From positions 9,286,501 to 9,350,500 of the forward strand of contig CP136892.1 of the NCBI GenBank assembly GCA_034359265.1: 64,000 nt of DNA, in the 5' to 3' direction. The notes below the pieces were generated by a model. The model made no database searches. It was not told where the DNA came from and saw nothing but the letters and a program-made list of their open reading frames with translations. Source of the DNA: Canna indica. Its lineage: Eukaryota; Streptophyta; Magnoliopsida; Zingiberales; Cannaceae. Both the position numbers and the translations under genes were made by a program. Below, one piece after another: positions 22,720 to 35,686 of the stretch. Each line of letters begins with the position of its first letter. Position 1 is the first letter of the stretch.

Positions 22720-23500
22720 AGGTTTGCCCTTCGTCGGAGTTGTTTGTGTTCGAGGCTGGAAACTTTCACTGAGTCTAGGAGCCATGTTCGGAGCTTTGGA
22801 GGGCGTTGAGGGCTCTACGGTTGATCTTGTTAGGAGGCGGAGACCGCATTCAGAGCCGGTGGAGGTGCTGGGAATGTCAAGGTCTTCAGGGGCACTGAGG
22901 CTACAAGTGGTGGCACTGAGACCAAGAACTGCGCTTGGGGTCAAGCCAGGCCCATTGGGGTCGTTGAGGAGTGGCACTAAGGCTGAAAGTACTACGCTAA
23001 GGCTGAGGACTAGACTCGATGTCAAACTGAGCTCATGAGGAGCACGCTTCAGGTCGTTGAGGAGTGGTGCTTAGGCTAAGTACTATGCTTGGGGTCAAGC
23101 CGAGCTCGCAGGGAGCATAAGGCAGGATCGTGTTTGGGGTTGTTGAGGAGTGGCGTTGAGGCCAATGACTAAACTCGATGTTAAATCGAGCTCGATAGGA
23201 GCACACTTTGGGTGTTGAGGAGTGGTGTCGGCGCCGAGGACCGTGCTTGGGGTCAAGTCGGGCTCGCGGGGAGCATAAGGAAGGACTGCTCTTGGGGTTG
23301 TTGAGGAGGGGCGTTGAGGCCAAAATTAATAGCGCTAGGCCAAGGACGAGACTCGGTGTTAAACTGAGCTCACGAGGAGTGCGCTTCAGGTCGTTGAGGA
23401 GTGGCATTGGGTCAAGGACCACGTTTGGGGTCAAGCCGAACTCGCTTGGAGTGTAAGACGGGACCATGCTTGGGGTTGTTGTGGAGTGAAGCAAGTACAA
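22720..23500 (+). repeat. Minisatellite, alternating units of about 71-94 bp
   Basis: The phrase TTGAGGAGTGG (or a close variant) recurs near 22963, 23056, 23143, 23214, 23300, 23394 and 23479, spacings 93, 87, 71, 86, 94 and 85. Units alternate between one type with CTTGGGGTCAAGCCGAGCTC and another with CTCGATGTTAAACTGAGCTC, giving a higher-order repeat of about 160-180 bp. Open on both strands because of the repeat, not because it codes. It closes the gag-like region. Confidence 0.8.
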
Positions 23501-23583
23501 GAGGCAGCATGTTAAAGTTGGGTCTTGACATGGACATCAAGACATAAGTGAGGGAGATTGTAATAACCTAGTTTAGTCTCACA

Positions 23584-24128
23584 TCAGGAGACATAAGTTT
23601 CAGCTTTAACTTGTTGCCTCTTACACATCAATAATTTAAGAATTTTTTTGGTTCTTATACTTGCTTCTTTGCCTATGTATGCTTTGGGCATTAAAATCAT
23701 GATTAGTACTAGGGGATGATCATTGTCATCACCACCCTCACCAAATGTAGTAAGCTCTTCGATTTTGGCATAATCATATAGAATATTCAAAGTGGCCCAA
23801 ACATCAAAAGTCTATTTGCAATGCACGACCTTTTCGAAAATATCATTTTCCAAAGAACAATATATGCAATTCATGATTTTAGCATTTAAATGAAACATAT
23901 CATTTTGTTCTTGGGTTCATGCAAATATATTTTCTTCCTTAGGTTTGATATATTGTGTTTTCAACATTTCGTAAACTCCTAAACCTTGGGTCTTCAAAAA
24001 AGTATATATCCTATTGCCAAAACCCAAAGTTTAGCCTATCAAACCAAGGAGATGTAGTAACTATCGACTCTAGCGCCATTCTCGGATCAAGACCAATTTT
24101 AGAAGAGATGGTGAAATGTCAAGCTACA
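23584..24128 (-). pseudogene. Copia gag (UBN2-type) remnant
   Basis: Read on the minus strand: a start-like region after the primer-binding site (FTISSKIGLDPR), then FHLNAKIMNCIYCSLEND, DIFEKVVHC, FDVWATLNILYDYAKIEEL. The order 'NAK..N...CSL....F..V..C.T..D.W..L' is that of UBN2/Retrotran_gag copia Gag, where the next residues are usually THEGT. Frames are broken and the C-terminal zinc knuckle is missing. Gag would form the particle of the element. Confidence 0.6.
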
Positions 24129-24144
24129 ACCCGCTCTAATACTA
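24129..24144 (-). other. Primer-binding site (initiator Met tRNA), degenerate
   Basis: Minus strand TAGTATTAGAGCGGGT, a two-change variant of the plant copia site TGGTATCAGAGC, placed a few bases after the LTR end. It marks the first-strand cDNA priming site. Confidence 0.65.
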
Positions 24145-24146
24145 AA

Positions 24147-25475
24147 TATAAATTGAATGACCACACTAGAAGAGGGGGTAAACAGTGTGTTAAATAAAAC
24201 TTTAACCTAAATTTGGTTTTAACTGTTTCTTGATTACTTTAGGTAAATCATAATTTAATAGAAAGCGGAAGCTACCGACCCTCACAACCGAGGGTTAGTC
24301 TGACACTCGAGAGTACCTCTAACACCTCTTCTCCTAAGGACTACCCAACTAACCCTAGAAAACTAAATTTACAACAGTGGATTTATGCCTCTACACCAAG
24401 GCTATCACCATACACACAAACCTAGCACTCCTGGTTATCACAAACTTAAATACAATGAGAATAAGCACATAATACAACAATAATGGAGCAATAAATGTAA
24501 AATATAAACTACTTAGCTCCAACACAAGATCCTAGCTTCATCTTGATGTCTTTGATGATGAAACTCAAGGTCGAAGGCTCAATCAAGAAGGTAAAAGCTC
24601 AAAGTTAGGATTTCAACTAAAATGACTTAATTAAGACTCTTGGATGTTAAAAGATGTCTCATGAAGTATTGTTGAAGAACTTATGGAATGTAGGTGAGGT
24701 GTTTTTATAGAGAAAACACCAAGAGAGGCTCGGGTTCAAACAAGCTTAACGGCTCAAAATTCAAAATAGAACCGTTGGGGGGCATTTTGGAAATTCTGGA
24801 CAATTTTACTAGTTGGGGGCATTCTAGGCAGTTTGGTGGTATCTAGCCTTTCAAATCTTATTAACATTTAGAACACATATGTTAATAAGGAAGTACCCCT
24901 ATTTGGATTTATTAAAAATATCTAAAAAATTAAAATCCTCAAGAATCAAAATCTAAATTTTGGAATCTAGTACCTATTTGGGAAAATCAAAAATTTTAAA
25001 ACCTCCCGAGTTAAATATGAATAGATTAAAAATTTCCACAATCTTTTCAAATAGTTTAACTTATTTTTACCTAAGGAACAATTACTGAGACTTTTGATGG
25101 CAAAAAAAAAATCTAAATTATGTAGTTATCTAAGGAGTTACTTTGAAATTTTCAAGGTCATTTTTTGATTTGTCTGGTTTTCAAGTTTTCGGGGTTTGAA
25201 TTTTGAATTTTGGTTCTTATGCATCAAATAGAGGATATAAATATAATCTAGATACTCTAGACCTAGATTCAGCCTTTCCAAATTTTCTGATTTCTCCAAT
25301 CGATGATATACATATAATCAATGAGCGTCCTTATCGATTTCTCCGATATTTTCGATCGAGGACGTCGCGCAAACCGATATGGAACCTAAAAATATTTTTT
25401 TATGAAATTATTAGTTACATATTTGTTATCATCAAAATTAAAATTAAGATCACGGTTGACAATCTTAGGCCAACA
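24147..25475 (-). repeat. 5' LTR of the copia remnant
   Basis: Boundaries TGTTGGCCTAAGATTG (25475 on the minus strand) and ...CTAGTGTGGTCATTCAATTTATA near 24147, shorter than its relatives (about 1.33 kb against 1.6-1.8 kb). It has a TATA-like element near 24707. Confidence 0.7.
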
Positions 25476-25501
25476 TTGATGTTCACGTCAAGACCCAACT
25501 T

Positions 25502-26330
25502 AAGTCTAACACATAGCCCAGAATCACACCCGAATCGAAAGCATGTGAGGCCTAGCCTAGTAGTTGTTCCACCACATCTCCTGGGAAATACTTTCTCATG
25601 CAAGCTCCCTCACCATGACAAGGACTATATATTGCTCTAATATCATTTATTTCAACTCACTTGATAGGATAATTGACCCACAAACTTTATAGACCAACCT
25701 ATTGGCCTAATTAAAATGCTCAAGTTGAAGTTAATGGTAGCACACCCATCAAGTCTTATAAGCCAACACCACATTCAATATACGACTCATTGTCATCTCT
25801 AGTTCCAACTGAGTACTTGAAAGTTGTACATTGGAACATGTAAATGAACAGATTTCAACAGGGTACTAAGAACTTGTACTACATCACAAGTTTCAGATAT
25901 GGTCCGATTCCAAATCCCAATAGGGTAGGTCTGGGTCTAAAACCTAGGAACTTATCCTATACAAGTAGGGTCCAGGTATCATGAAAAATACAGGGTATCC
26001 GAACTCGCTCACCCCTAAAATTATCAATTTATTGATATGAAATTATATGAAATTAATATAATTTAAATAAATATAATAAGTATAATTGTAATTAATGAAA
26101 TTTAATCAAATGTCGTAACAGAAATTAATTATAAATATAATTATATATAATATAATTATAACTGAAATTATAAATATATATATATATATACTTTGATATG
26201 TATAATTAATTATATATTTAAATATATATCTTTGAAAAACTATATATATATAAATATATATAAATGTTATATATTATATAAGTATTAGTTAAAAAATATA
26301 TTAATATTATATAAGTATAAGTTAATTTAT
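25502..26330. other. Intergenic DNA with a hAT-MITE-like right end
   Basis: The stretch 25960-26019 (GGTCCAGGTATCATGAAAAA, CAGGGTATCCGAACTCGCTC, ACCCCTA) closely resembles the right end of the hAT MITE at 51975-52387. A matching left end with a target duplication was not found. The rest is AT-rich with TATATA runs and no gene. Confidence 0.5.
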
Positions 26331-27850
26331 AGGGTGAATTTTATTAATTTTGTTAAATTTAGATTTAAGTGTTAATTGATTTTTAGGTTAATTTTGTTAA
26401 TGTTAGATTAACTAATTGGTAATGTTTAGATTAGTTGTTAATGTTTAGATTAGTTGTTAAATCATGACTAATTGTTAATGTTTAGATGAGTTGTGATTCG
26501 TTAGTAAATGCTTGTTATACATGTGGCTTAATTAAATTAAAATTTACATAATGTATTTTAATTCAATTTATGTTGAAGTTTAAGTTGAAATTAAATGAAG
26601 TAGATAATATTTTATACGATGTATCATCTTTGAATTATCTCTAATTAAATAATTTGAAAATATAATTATTTATATTGTACTTAATTTTTTCTTGTAGTTT
26701 TTATTCATTCGTAAATTTTGGTTTATGAATCTCTCTTGTCCTTCGATAGACGCTTAGATAATAAGTGTGTTCGGAGAATTATAGAGAGATGCTGCTGAAA
26801 TTTTTTAAAAAATGAAATACTTAGATCAATATGAAAAATATGAATCTCAAATGGAATAGAATAATCCCTCCTAAAAGCATTAACTAATGATATGACTCAT
26901 TGACATAATCATATCAGGTGATCGAAGTTGGATGTACCGACGATTTGATCGTGGAGCTATAACGAATGACGGAATGAGTTTCTAGAAGTCGTAACTTATT
27001 TCTTGAATTTCACCTATTTGAATACAAAATTCGTTATCATTGATAAAATTCGATGTCTGTGCGTATTTCTCCAATTGAAGGTTTTTAAATCGAGAAATTA
27101 TCATAATACATTTATATACAAAAAGATTCACACCAAGATACAATTAGTAAGTTTGTCATGGGGAGCCATATAATGTCGAAATGTCGAGCAGTCATGTGGT
27201 TCAAACTTATGTTGAATCTTCTAGTGCCACTGTTTCTTCATCTAATCTCAATAATCTATATAAAATATTGATTCTTGATAGTCTTGGTGATTTCTATTTT
27301 AATGATAATGTCGAGTCAGTTACTAAGACGTTAGTGGCGCCAGATACTAGAGTAGTTGATGTTACAGAAGAACAACCTACGATAGAGACTAAATTAGCAA
27401 ATAAAGAGGCTGTAAAATTTTACGAGTTATTAAAAATTATCGATGAACCTTTGTATGAAAATTGCGATGAATACATTAGATTATCGGCAATGACACAACT
27501 CTTGAACATCAAATTCGATTGTAATATCAACGAGGTTACATTTGATTGGCTTGCGAACTTTTTTCATCGAGCGTTACTAAATGATAACAAGAGTTAACTT
27601 TCTATATGACAAAAAAATAATGATAAAATTAGGATTTGAGTACGAAAAATATTTTGTATTATAATGAAAATGCACACAGTTGAATGAATGTCACATATGT
27701 CAACATACTAGTTATAAGAAAAAAATATCATTTCGACAAAAAAATATTTTATTTATGGAGCTTTGAAAAATAGTTTTGATATTTTTCAGGCTTCAAATAT
27801 TATTTATACCGAAGAAAACCTTTGAGTAGATGAGTTGATCGACGTGAAAG
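26331..27850 (+). mobile_element. Second CACTA fragment, decayed
   Basis: Order matches the CACTA element at 2462: an AT-rich TTAGATTAGTTGTTAATG stretch (26340-26600), a decayed hairpin (26665-26850), then a TNP2 reading frame. CACTA termini were not found on either side, so the ends are approximate. It retains more of TNP2 than the first copy, which helps confirm the deletion there. Confidence 0.65.
26917..27840 (+). pseudogene. TNP2-type CACTA transposase remnant
   Basis: Starts SGDRSWMYRRFDRGAITN (frame later shifted), the Transpos_assoc domain. The longest open piece, 27181-27597, runs from the Ser-rich linker into EAVKFYELLKIIDEPLYENC, LSAMTQLLNIKFDCNINEVT and FDWLANFFHRALL. This is the order seen in plant TNP2 proteins before the Transposase_21 catalytic part ('A..FY.L......LY.GC....S.L....L..LK...N.S...F..LL.....LP'). 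After 27600 only scattered matches remain (around 27660-27850), with stops. Confidence 0.7.
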
Positions 27851-27965
27851 TAATTATGATGATACAATGACTCATTTATCTGAAACGGGACGCAGCTCGC
27901 CCTTCCTTTCAAGCCAATTTGGCCTTTAATGCAGTTCACCAAATCGGAGCTCACAAATTCGCACA

Positions 27966-28503
27966 CGAATAGATGGGATCGACGGGATCATAGCAGCTGA
28001 TCCTCACTTCCTCGGTCAAATAAGATGAGATGGGCCCCACTTATTCGAGCCAACGAGAGACATCTTTTCTCACAGGATTAAATTTAGTCCCCGATGACTC
28101 GTCAAGTTTACTAAAGAGTTTGAATGAATATTATTTAAGGTCCCTCGTTAGTTGTTGGCTTGTCTCAGCAGTTGACCATCTATTTTCTGCAAATTATACT
28201 AAGTCAACGCATATTTATGCATCTACGTATGAGGCACTCCAAACTCCAAACTAGAAAAGTCAACCATACGCCAGGAAGATGTGGGTTTGGTTGATCTTTG
28301 GCGTCGGAGACAGCCGTCAAGGGTACGGCGATCGACGACTTCAGTGCTCGACAAGTGGACATGGACACTACCATCATCGCCCAATCATAGTCCTGAGTCC
28401 TGACGGCCAAATCAAGTTAATTCTTCGTATTGCATTTAAGTTCTCCTCAATCCCCAGTCCGAAGTTCAAAATGCATTTGAGTATCTCACAGTAATCATAG
28501 ATC
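27966..28503 (+). promoter_or_regulatory. Upstream region of the receptor kinase with W-box cores
   Basis: The 540 bases before the ATG at 28504 carry three TTGAC cores: TTGACC at 28172-28177 and, inverted, AGTCAA at 28202-28207 and 28258-28263. W-boxes bind WRKY factors and are common before defence-linked receptor kinases. The cores are short and may be chance. No clear TATA box was identified. Confidence 0.35.
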
Positions 28504-31634
<3,131 letters not shown>

Positions 31635-32165
31635 TGGATTTTTGATGAGGATGCATTTATGAGTTACATTCCAACAACAAATGTAAGTGTAATACAAATA
31701 TTTGTAAGTAAAAAATTGAATTTTGAATGTGAGTCTATATGGCATATTTTTTCCCTTATTTAGAAACTCTTTCTATATTGTCATTTGAGTAAGAAGCTTG
31801 CCTTTTTTTATTTTACGCTGACAATCATTTTATTACCATTTATTCAAACTTCCACTCAGGAAAATATTATTCGATCTTTTAAAGTTGAAATATTTAAATC
31901 GAAGGTATTGGACAAAGAGTTTATATATAATTGGACCCAACATGCCTATTATTATGAATTTTTTGTGACATGGGTGTATGAAAGGTGAGGGTTTTCCTCA
32001 ACACAAGGTGTGATAAACTCAAAGATTATTTATTTATATATATCCCTGAAGCGAGATGACTTTAACTATCCAAAAGGAAATTTGAATTTTAAGCTCACTG
32101 TTCACTGTAGATCATTTGAATGAATGTAACACAAACATATTAGTATATACGGACTTCAATTAGAT
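31635..32165 (+). other. 3' region of the receptor kinase; no gene seen
   Basis: AT-rich sequence that should include the 3'UTR and polyadenylation site of the kinase gene. A 67-codon open frame at 31785 has no recognisable similarity and is probably chance. Confidence 0.5.
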
Positions 32166-33025
32166 AAAATAATTAGCTTAATTATATTTTTGGTCCCCAA
32201 AATATTTTTTCTTTTTGTTTGGTTCCTCATTTTTAAAAAGTTTTTATTTAGTTCATCAAAAACTATTTTCATTTTCGTTTGATCCCTCCGTTAATTTTTG
32301 CTATTAAATGCTAATATGACAATGTTAACATTGATTAATGAGAGACCAAATGAAAATAAAAAAAGATATTTTAAGGGATTAGATGAAAAAAAATATATTT
32401 TAATAACTTAAAGTGTAATTATATATATATTTTTTAATAACTTAAAACATAATTTTAAGCAACTGGATGAAAAAATGACCCATTGCGCCACCACGATCGC
32501 TCGCGTAGCCCACTTCCGCCATCACGACACGCGCTCACGCTGCCCTTGCACCACCAGCAAGGGGCAACCTCACGACGCGAGTAGCAAGGGGCGGCACAAG
32601 CAGCAAGGGGTGGCTCAATTCTTGCGAAAGGGCGGAGCTAACGCGAATCGTGGTGGTGGAAGGGGCGGCCCGAGCATGAGTCGTGGTGGTGCAAGGGGTC
32701 ATTTTTCTTCATCTAGTCCCTTAAAATTATGCTTTAGGTTATTAAAATATACATATATTTAAAATTATGCTTCAAGTTATTAGAATATACATTTTTTTCA
32801 TCTAGTCTCTTAAAATATCTATTTTTTTTCGTTTGGCCCCTCATTAATCCATATCAGCATTGCCATGTTGGCACATAACAGCAAAATTTAACGGAAAGTT
32901 AACAGAAAGACCAAACGAAAATGAAAATAAATTTTGAGAGACTAAACAGAAACTTTTAAAAAATAAGGGACCAAATGGAGAAAAAAAACGTGATATTTTG
33001 GAGGACTAGAAACATAATTAAGCCT
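32166..33025. mobile_element. Long terminal-inverted-repeat element (MULE-like) with GC-rich core
   Basis: The left arm begins GCTTAATTATATTTTTGGTC and contains TTTGTTTGGTTCCTCATTTT. The right arm ends with the inverted counterpart (GGGACCAAATGGAG ... GACTAGAAACATAATTAAGCC, 33020s). Arms of about 230-240 bases surround a core (32470-32705) that is sharply GC-rich and has repeated GTGGTGG/AAGGGGCGGC phrases. This looks like a captured or low-complexity coding fragment; its open frame (32475-32762) has no known domain. No target duplication could be fixed. Confidence 0.55.
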
Positions 33026-33039
33026 TATTAAAAAAAAAT

Positions 33040-33250
33040 TATCTAGACTCTTAAAATATTTTATTTTTCTATTTGGTCCATCTTTAGTCTATGTCAGCAT
33101 TCTATGTTGACACTTAACATCAAATGTTAATGGATGGACCAAACGAAAACGAAAATAATTTTTGAGAGACTAAACGAAAACTTTTCTAGAAAGATGTACC
33201 AAATGAAAAAAATATGATATTTTGAGGACCAAATAATTAATTAGAAGATT
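33040..33250. repeat. Degenerate extra copy of the long-TIR arm
   Basis: Contains CTATTTGGTCCATCTTTAGT, GGACCAAACGAAAACGAAAA and GAGAGACTAAACGAAAAC, the same phrases as the arms of the preceding element, so it is either a second, core-less copy or a duplication of the arm. Confidence 0.5.
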
Positions 33251-33981
33251 TTTTCATTATAAATCAAATTTATTAATTAAAAGTTGAACCAATCCAAAAT
33301 TTATACATTAATTATAGTTTGATTTTTATTTAAAATTTAACTTTTTTATTAAATTATTTAATCATGAAATAAGGTTTTCCTCGTTTAGGATGATAATAAA
33401 TTACGAATGACTATCACAAATGCGAATGATGACGATTTATAAGCAGCCACGTCTTCACCCACATTATCACTTTTATATTTTTTAAAAGAAAAAAGTTCTA
33501 AAATAGTCCATGATTATGATCCCGCCGTTAAAAAATTTTTACATGACTAACTTTTAGACAAGGTTGTATATAATTTAGTTGACTTTACTTATATATATTT
33601 AAAGATACTTATGAGAGTTATTTTATTATTTATAAAATAAAATAAAATTTACTTTTTTCCTCTCCCTCCCACTGTTCTCATCTCCTCCTCCTCCTCCTCC
33701 ACCGCCGCCGTCTCCTGTTCGTTCGTCGTCTCCTCCTCCTCCGCCGTTGTCTCCTCCTCTACCACCGTCGCTGTTGCTTTCTCCTCCTCCTTAGAATGAC
33801 GAATAATGGGCAAGGGGAGGTGCTGCCTTCTCATCGAGGTTGAGCTTCTTAATTGCGAAGAAACAGTAGCGGTGGAGCAGGATGCGTTAGAATCACGAAG
33901 AATGCGCAAGGGGAGGTGCTGCCTTCTCATCGAAGGTGAGCTTCTTAATCGTGAAGGAACAGTAGTGGTGGAGCAGGATGC

Positions 33982-34236
33982 GGATAGAACTTGTATGAGC
34001 GCCCTGCTCATACAAATTTGTATGAGCAGGCCGCTCGATGTCCGCCACGCCAGCTCAGAAGCCGTGGGGATGCGTGCCCGAGTTCGGGATGCGTGTCCGA
34101 ACTCGGGAGGCAGGCTGAGCTGTGTGCTGGGCACGCATCCCGAATTCAAAGGGATGCGTGCCCAGCTGGCTTGGCGGACATTGAGCGGCCTGCTCATACA
34201 ACTTGTATGAGCAGGCCGCTCATACAAGTTCTATCC
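33982..34236. mobile_element. 255-bp MULE-type MITE, TSD GCAGGATGC
   Basis: Perfect terminal inverted repeat GGATAGAACTTGTATGAGC / GCTCATACAAGTTCTATCC, flanked by the identical 9-bp duplication GCAGGATGC (33973-33981 and 34237-34245). A 9-bp duplication is the MULE signature. Further nested inverted repeats (GAGCAGGCCGCTC, GGGCACGCATCCC / GGGATGCGTGCCC) would fold almost the whole element. It landed in the left arm of the Pack-MULE and is not present in the right arm, so it is younger. Confidence 0.92.
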
Positions 34237-34268
34237 GCAGGATGCGAGTGGGTTCATTTGGTTCTTCG

Positions 34269-34488
34269 TGGATGTCTACATTCTTCAAAGTCTTTTAGGA
34301 AGACCCTGTTCGTGTTCTTATCTACTGATGGTGGGGAAAGGGCCGAGAAAGAGGCCTTGGAAGCTTCTGCAAGCGTGTTTTCCTTCCTTGTCCTCTATTC
34401 ATGGAACAATAGAGGACCGCATCTCCTCGGTTCCTCAGCACCGGCGGCAGCAAAAGAGGCTCATTTCCTCCCACCTTCTGCTCCCGCC
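34269..34488 (+). other. Unidentified captured segment before the LHCA5-like copy
   Basis: Between the left arm and the antenna gene copy is about 220 bp open in two frames (one reads SFRKTLFVFLSTDGGERAEK, then ALEASASVFSFL). I do not recognise it. It could be the promoter/5'UTR of the captured antenna gene or a fragment of a second gene. Confidence 0.4.
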
Positions 34489-35686
34489 CGCCGCCTTCCG
34501 TCGGTCACTCTCGGCTCCTCGCCCGAGCGTCCTCGCAGCGGGCGATGTGGCTCCCCGGCCTCGACCCGCCGCCCCACCTCGATGGCACGTCTGTCCTCTC
34601 ATCCCCCTTCCCCGCTCGCTCTGGTTTCTCGCGCTTCTTCTTCTTGACAACACTTGGTAATGCAATTGGCGTTTCAGGCTCGTCGGAGACTTCGGGTTCG
34701 ACCCGCTGGGGCTCGGAAAGGACCCCGAGGGCCTGAAATGGTACGTGCAAGCCGGGCTCGTGCACTGTCGCTTCGCCATGGCAGGCGTCGCCGGCATTCT
34801 GGTCACAGATGTATGTGCGCGCAAATTAAACCTCTTCTCTCGGCACTTTGGTTTCACCTCCATCAATTGCTTTATATTTTGACCCATTATTTTGCTGCTT
34901 CTAGCTGTTACGTGTGACAGGAATTAGCAAGATTCCAGTATGGTTTGAAGCTGGTGCTGTAAAGTTTGACTTTGCTAGCACACAAGCACTATTCATTGTC
35001 CAACTCCTCTTGATGGGTAAGCTTTACATTACAAGACATGATTCAATGCTCTGCTTTCAATTTGTTGGAGAGTTTTGTTCCTCGGCAATTAAATGTAATT
35101 AAATTACATAGCAGGTTTGCTGAGACAAAAAGGTATATGGATTTCATTAAACCAGGATCACAAGCAGAAGAAGGCACATTTTTGGGGTTGGAAGCTGCGC
35201 TAGAGGGCCTGCAACCTGGGTAATGAAAATTAATTTCTTTTTATTTTGTGATTTGATTGATGTAAATTAAATGCTTTGTTACAGCTATCCAGGAGGACCA
35301 CTGTTTAATCCTCTTGGCCTTGCAAAGGATATTGATAATGCAGCTGAATTGAAGCTGAAAGAGATCAAGAATGGTAATAAAGTCTACTCTTTGTTTCTAA
35401 GCGCATGATAGAGATTGGATTATTACTGTTACTGATGTATGGGTACCTGGTGCAAACAGGGAGACTTGCAATGGTTGCAATGCTTGGCTTCTTCGTGCAG
35501 GCGAATGTCACTCACGTGGGACCGATAGATAACCTTATTACCCACCTCTCTGATCCATTCAAGAACACCATTATCCACACCCTGTTTGCTTCTGCTTCTT
35601 CAAGAACAGTGGCTAAGTTTCTTTATTTGATACCATCTATTCTTGAGATGCCAGGAAAAGATTTAACACCAGGAAGAACCAAATGA
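34489..35686 (+). pseudogene. LHCA5-like: LHCA5-like photosystem I antenna protein gene copy, captured, damaged
   Basis: Exons: 34489-34588, 34678-34810, 34905-35016, 35115-35219, 35285-35373, 35460-35686. Recognisable parts: RRLPSVTLGSSPERP and MWLPGLDPPPHLDGT (exon 1), [93 protein letters not shown]. In the plant, Lhca5 is a low-abundance chlorophyll a/b protein linking NDH to photosystem I. Damage: exon 1 shifts frame between SPERP and MWLPG, and the exon 3/4 junction is one base short. The last exon reads past the usual end (LFASASS) into the MULE arm, where the stop lies. Intron borders are still GT/AG, so capture is fairly recent. A rescued function seems unlikely. Confidence 0.82.

Larger units (their letters stand above)
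17641..23540 (+). mobile_element. Decayed LTR-retrotransposon-like region with gag-like coiled-coil frame
   Basis: Apart from the two LTR insertions inside it, this stretch has a consistent moderately GC-rich composition. A leader-like part contains CATAGCCCCCGAGTTTAGTC (about 18100), followed by a Glu/Leu/Val-rich frame (18.4-22.3 kb) and a minisatellite (22.7-23.5 kb). The frame resembles, from memory, the gag-like proteins of plant elements filed as putative gypsy-type transposons. No protease, reverse transcriptase or integrase was recognised, so a non-autonomous or captured origin is possible. I could not delimit its own LTRs. Confidence 0.4.
23541..25475 (-). mobile_element. 5' end of a copia (SIRE-like) element: LTR, primer-binding site, gag remnant
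   Basis: On the minus strand, an LTR (25475 down to about 24147) is followed by a degenerate primer-binding site (24144-24129) and a gag remnant (to about 23584). The LTR starts TGTTGGCCTAAGATTGTC. It shares the family signature TTTTGATGATAACAAA and the TATA/leader arrangement, but lacks the TCGA palindrome block. Pol and the 3' LTR are absent. This copy ties the LTR family of the window to a copia-type gag. Confidence 0.65.
23515..25501. repeat. 26-bp inverted repeat flanking the copia remnant
   Basis: AAGTTGGGTCTTGACATGGA... at 23515-23540 is the inverted counterpart of TTGATGTTCACGTCAAGACC... at 25476-25501, 24 of 26 bases matching. The right arm starts exactly at the LTR end. The sequence between them contains the whole LTR-gag remnant. 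Confidence 0.75.

Noticed and set aside
22606..23500. Long open frames on both strands (up to 155 codons)
   Set aside because: They result from the GC-rich minisatellite; no codon bias and equal openness on both strands.
22720..23500. CRISPR-like array
   Set aside because: Repeat units are 71-94 bp, imperfect and without unique spacers; the genome is a plant.
33806..34660. 134- to 218-codon frames across the MITE and MULE arm
   Set aside because: They run through a MITE and its duplication; no domain and no splice support.
34489..35686. Functional LHCA5 gene
   Set aside because: Exon order and splice sites look good, but the frame is broken in exon 1 and at the exon 3/4 junction, the C-terminus runs into a transposon arm, and long inverted arms flank it; a captured copy explains all this better.
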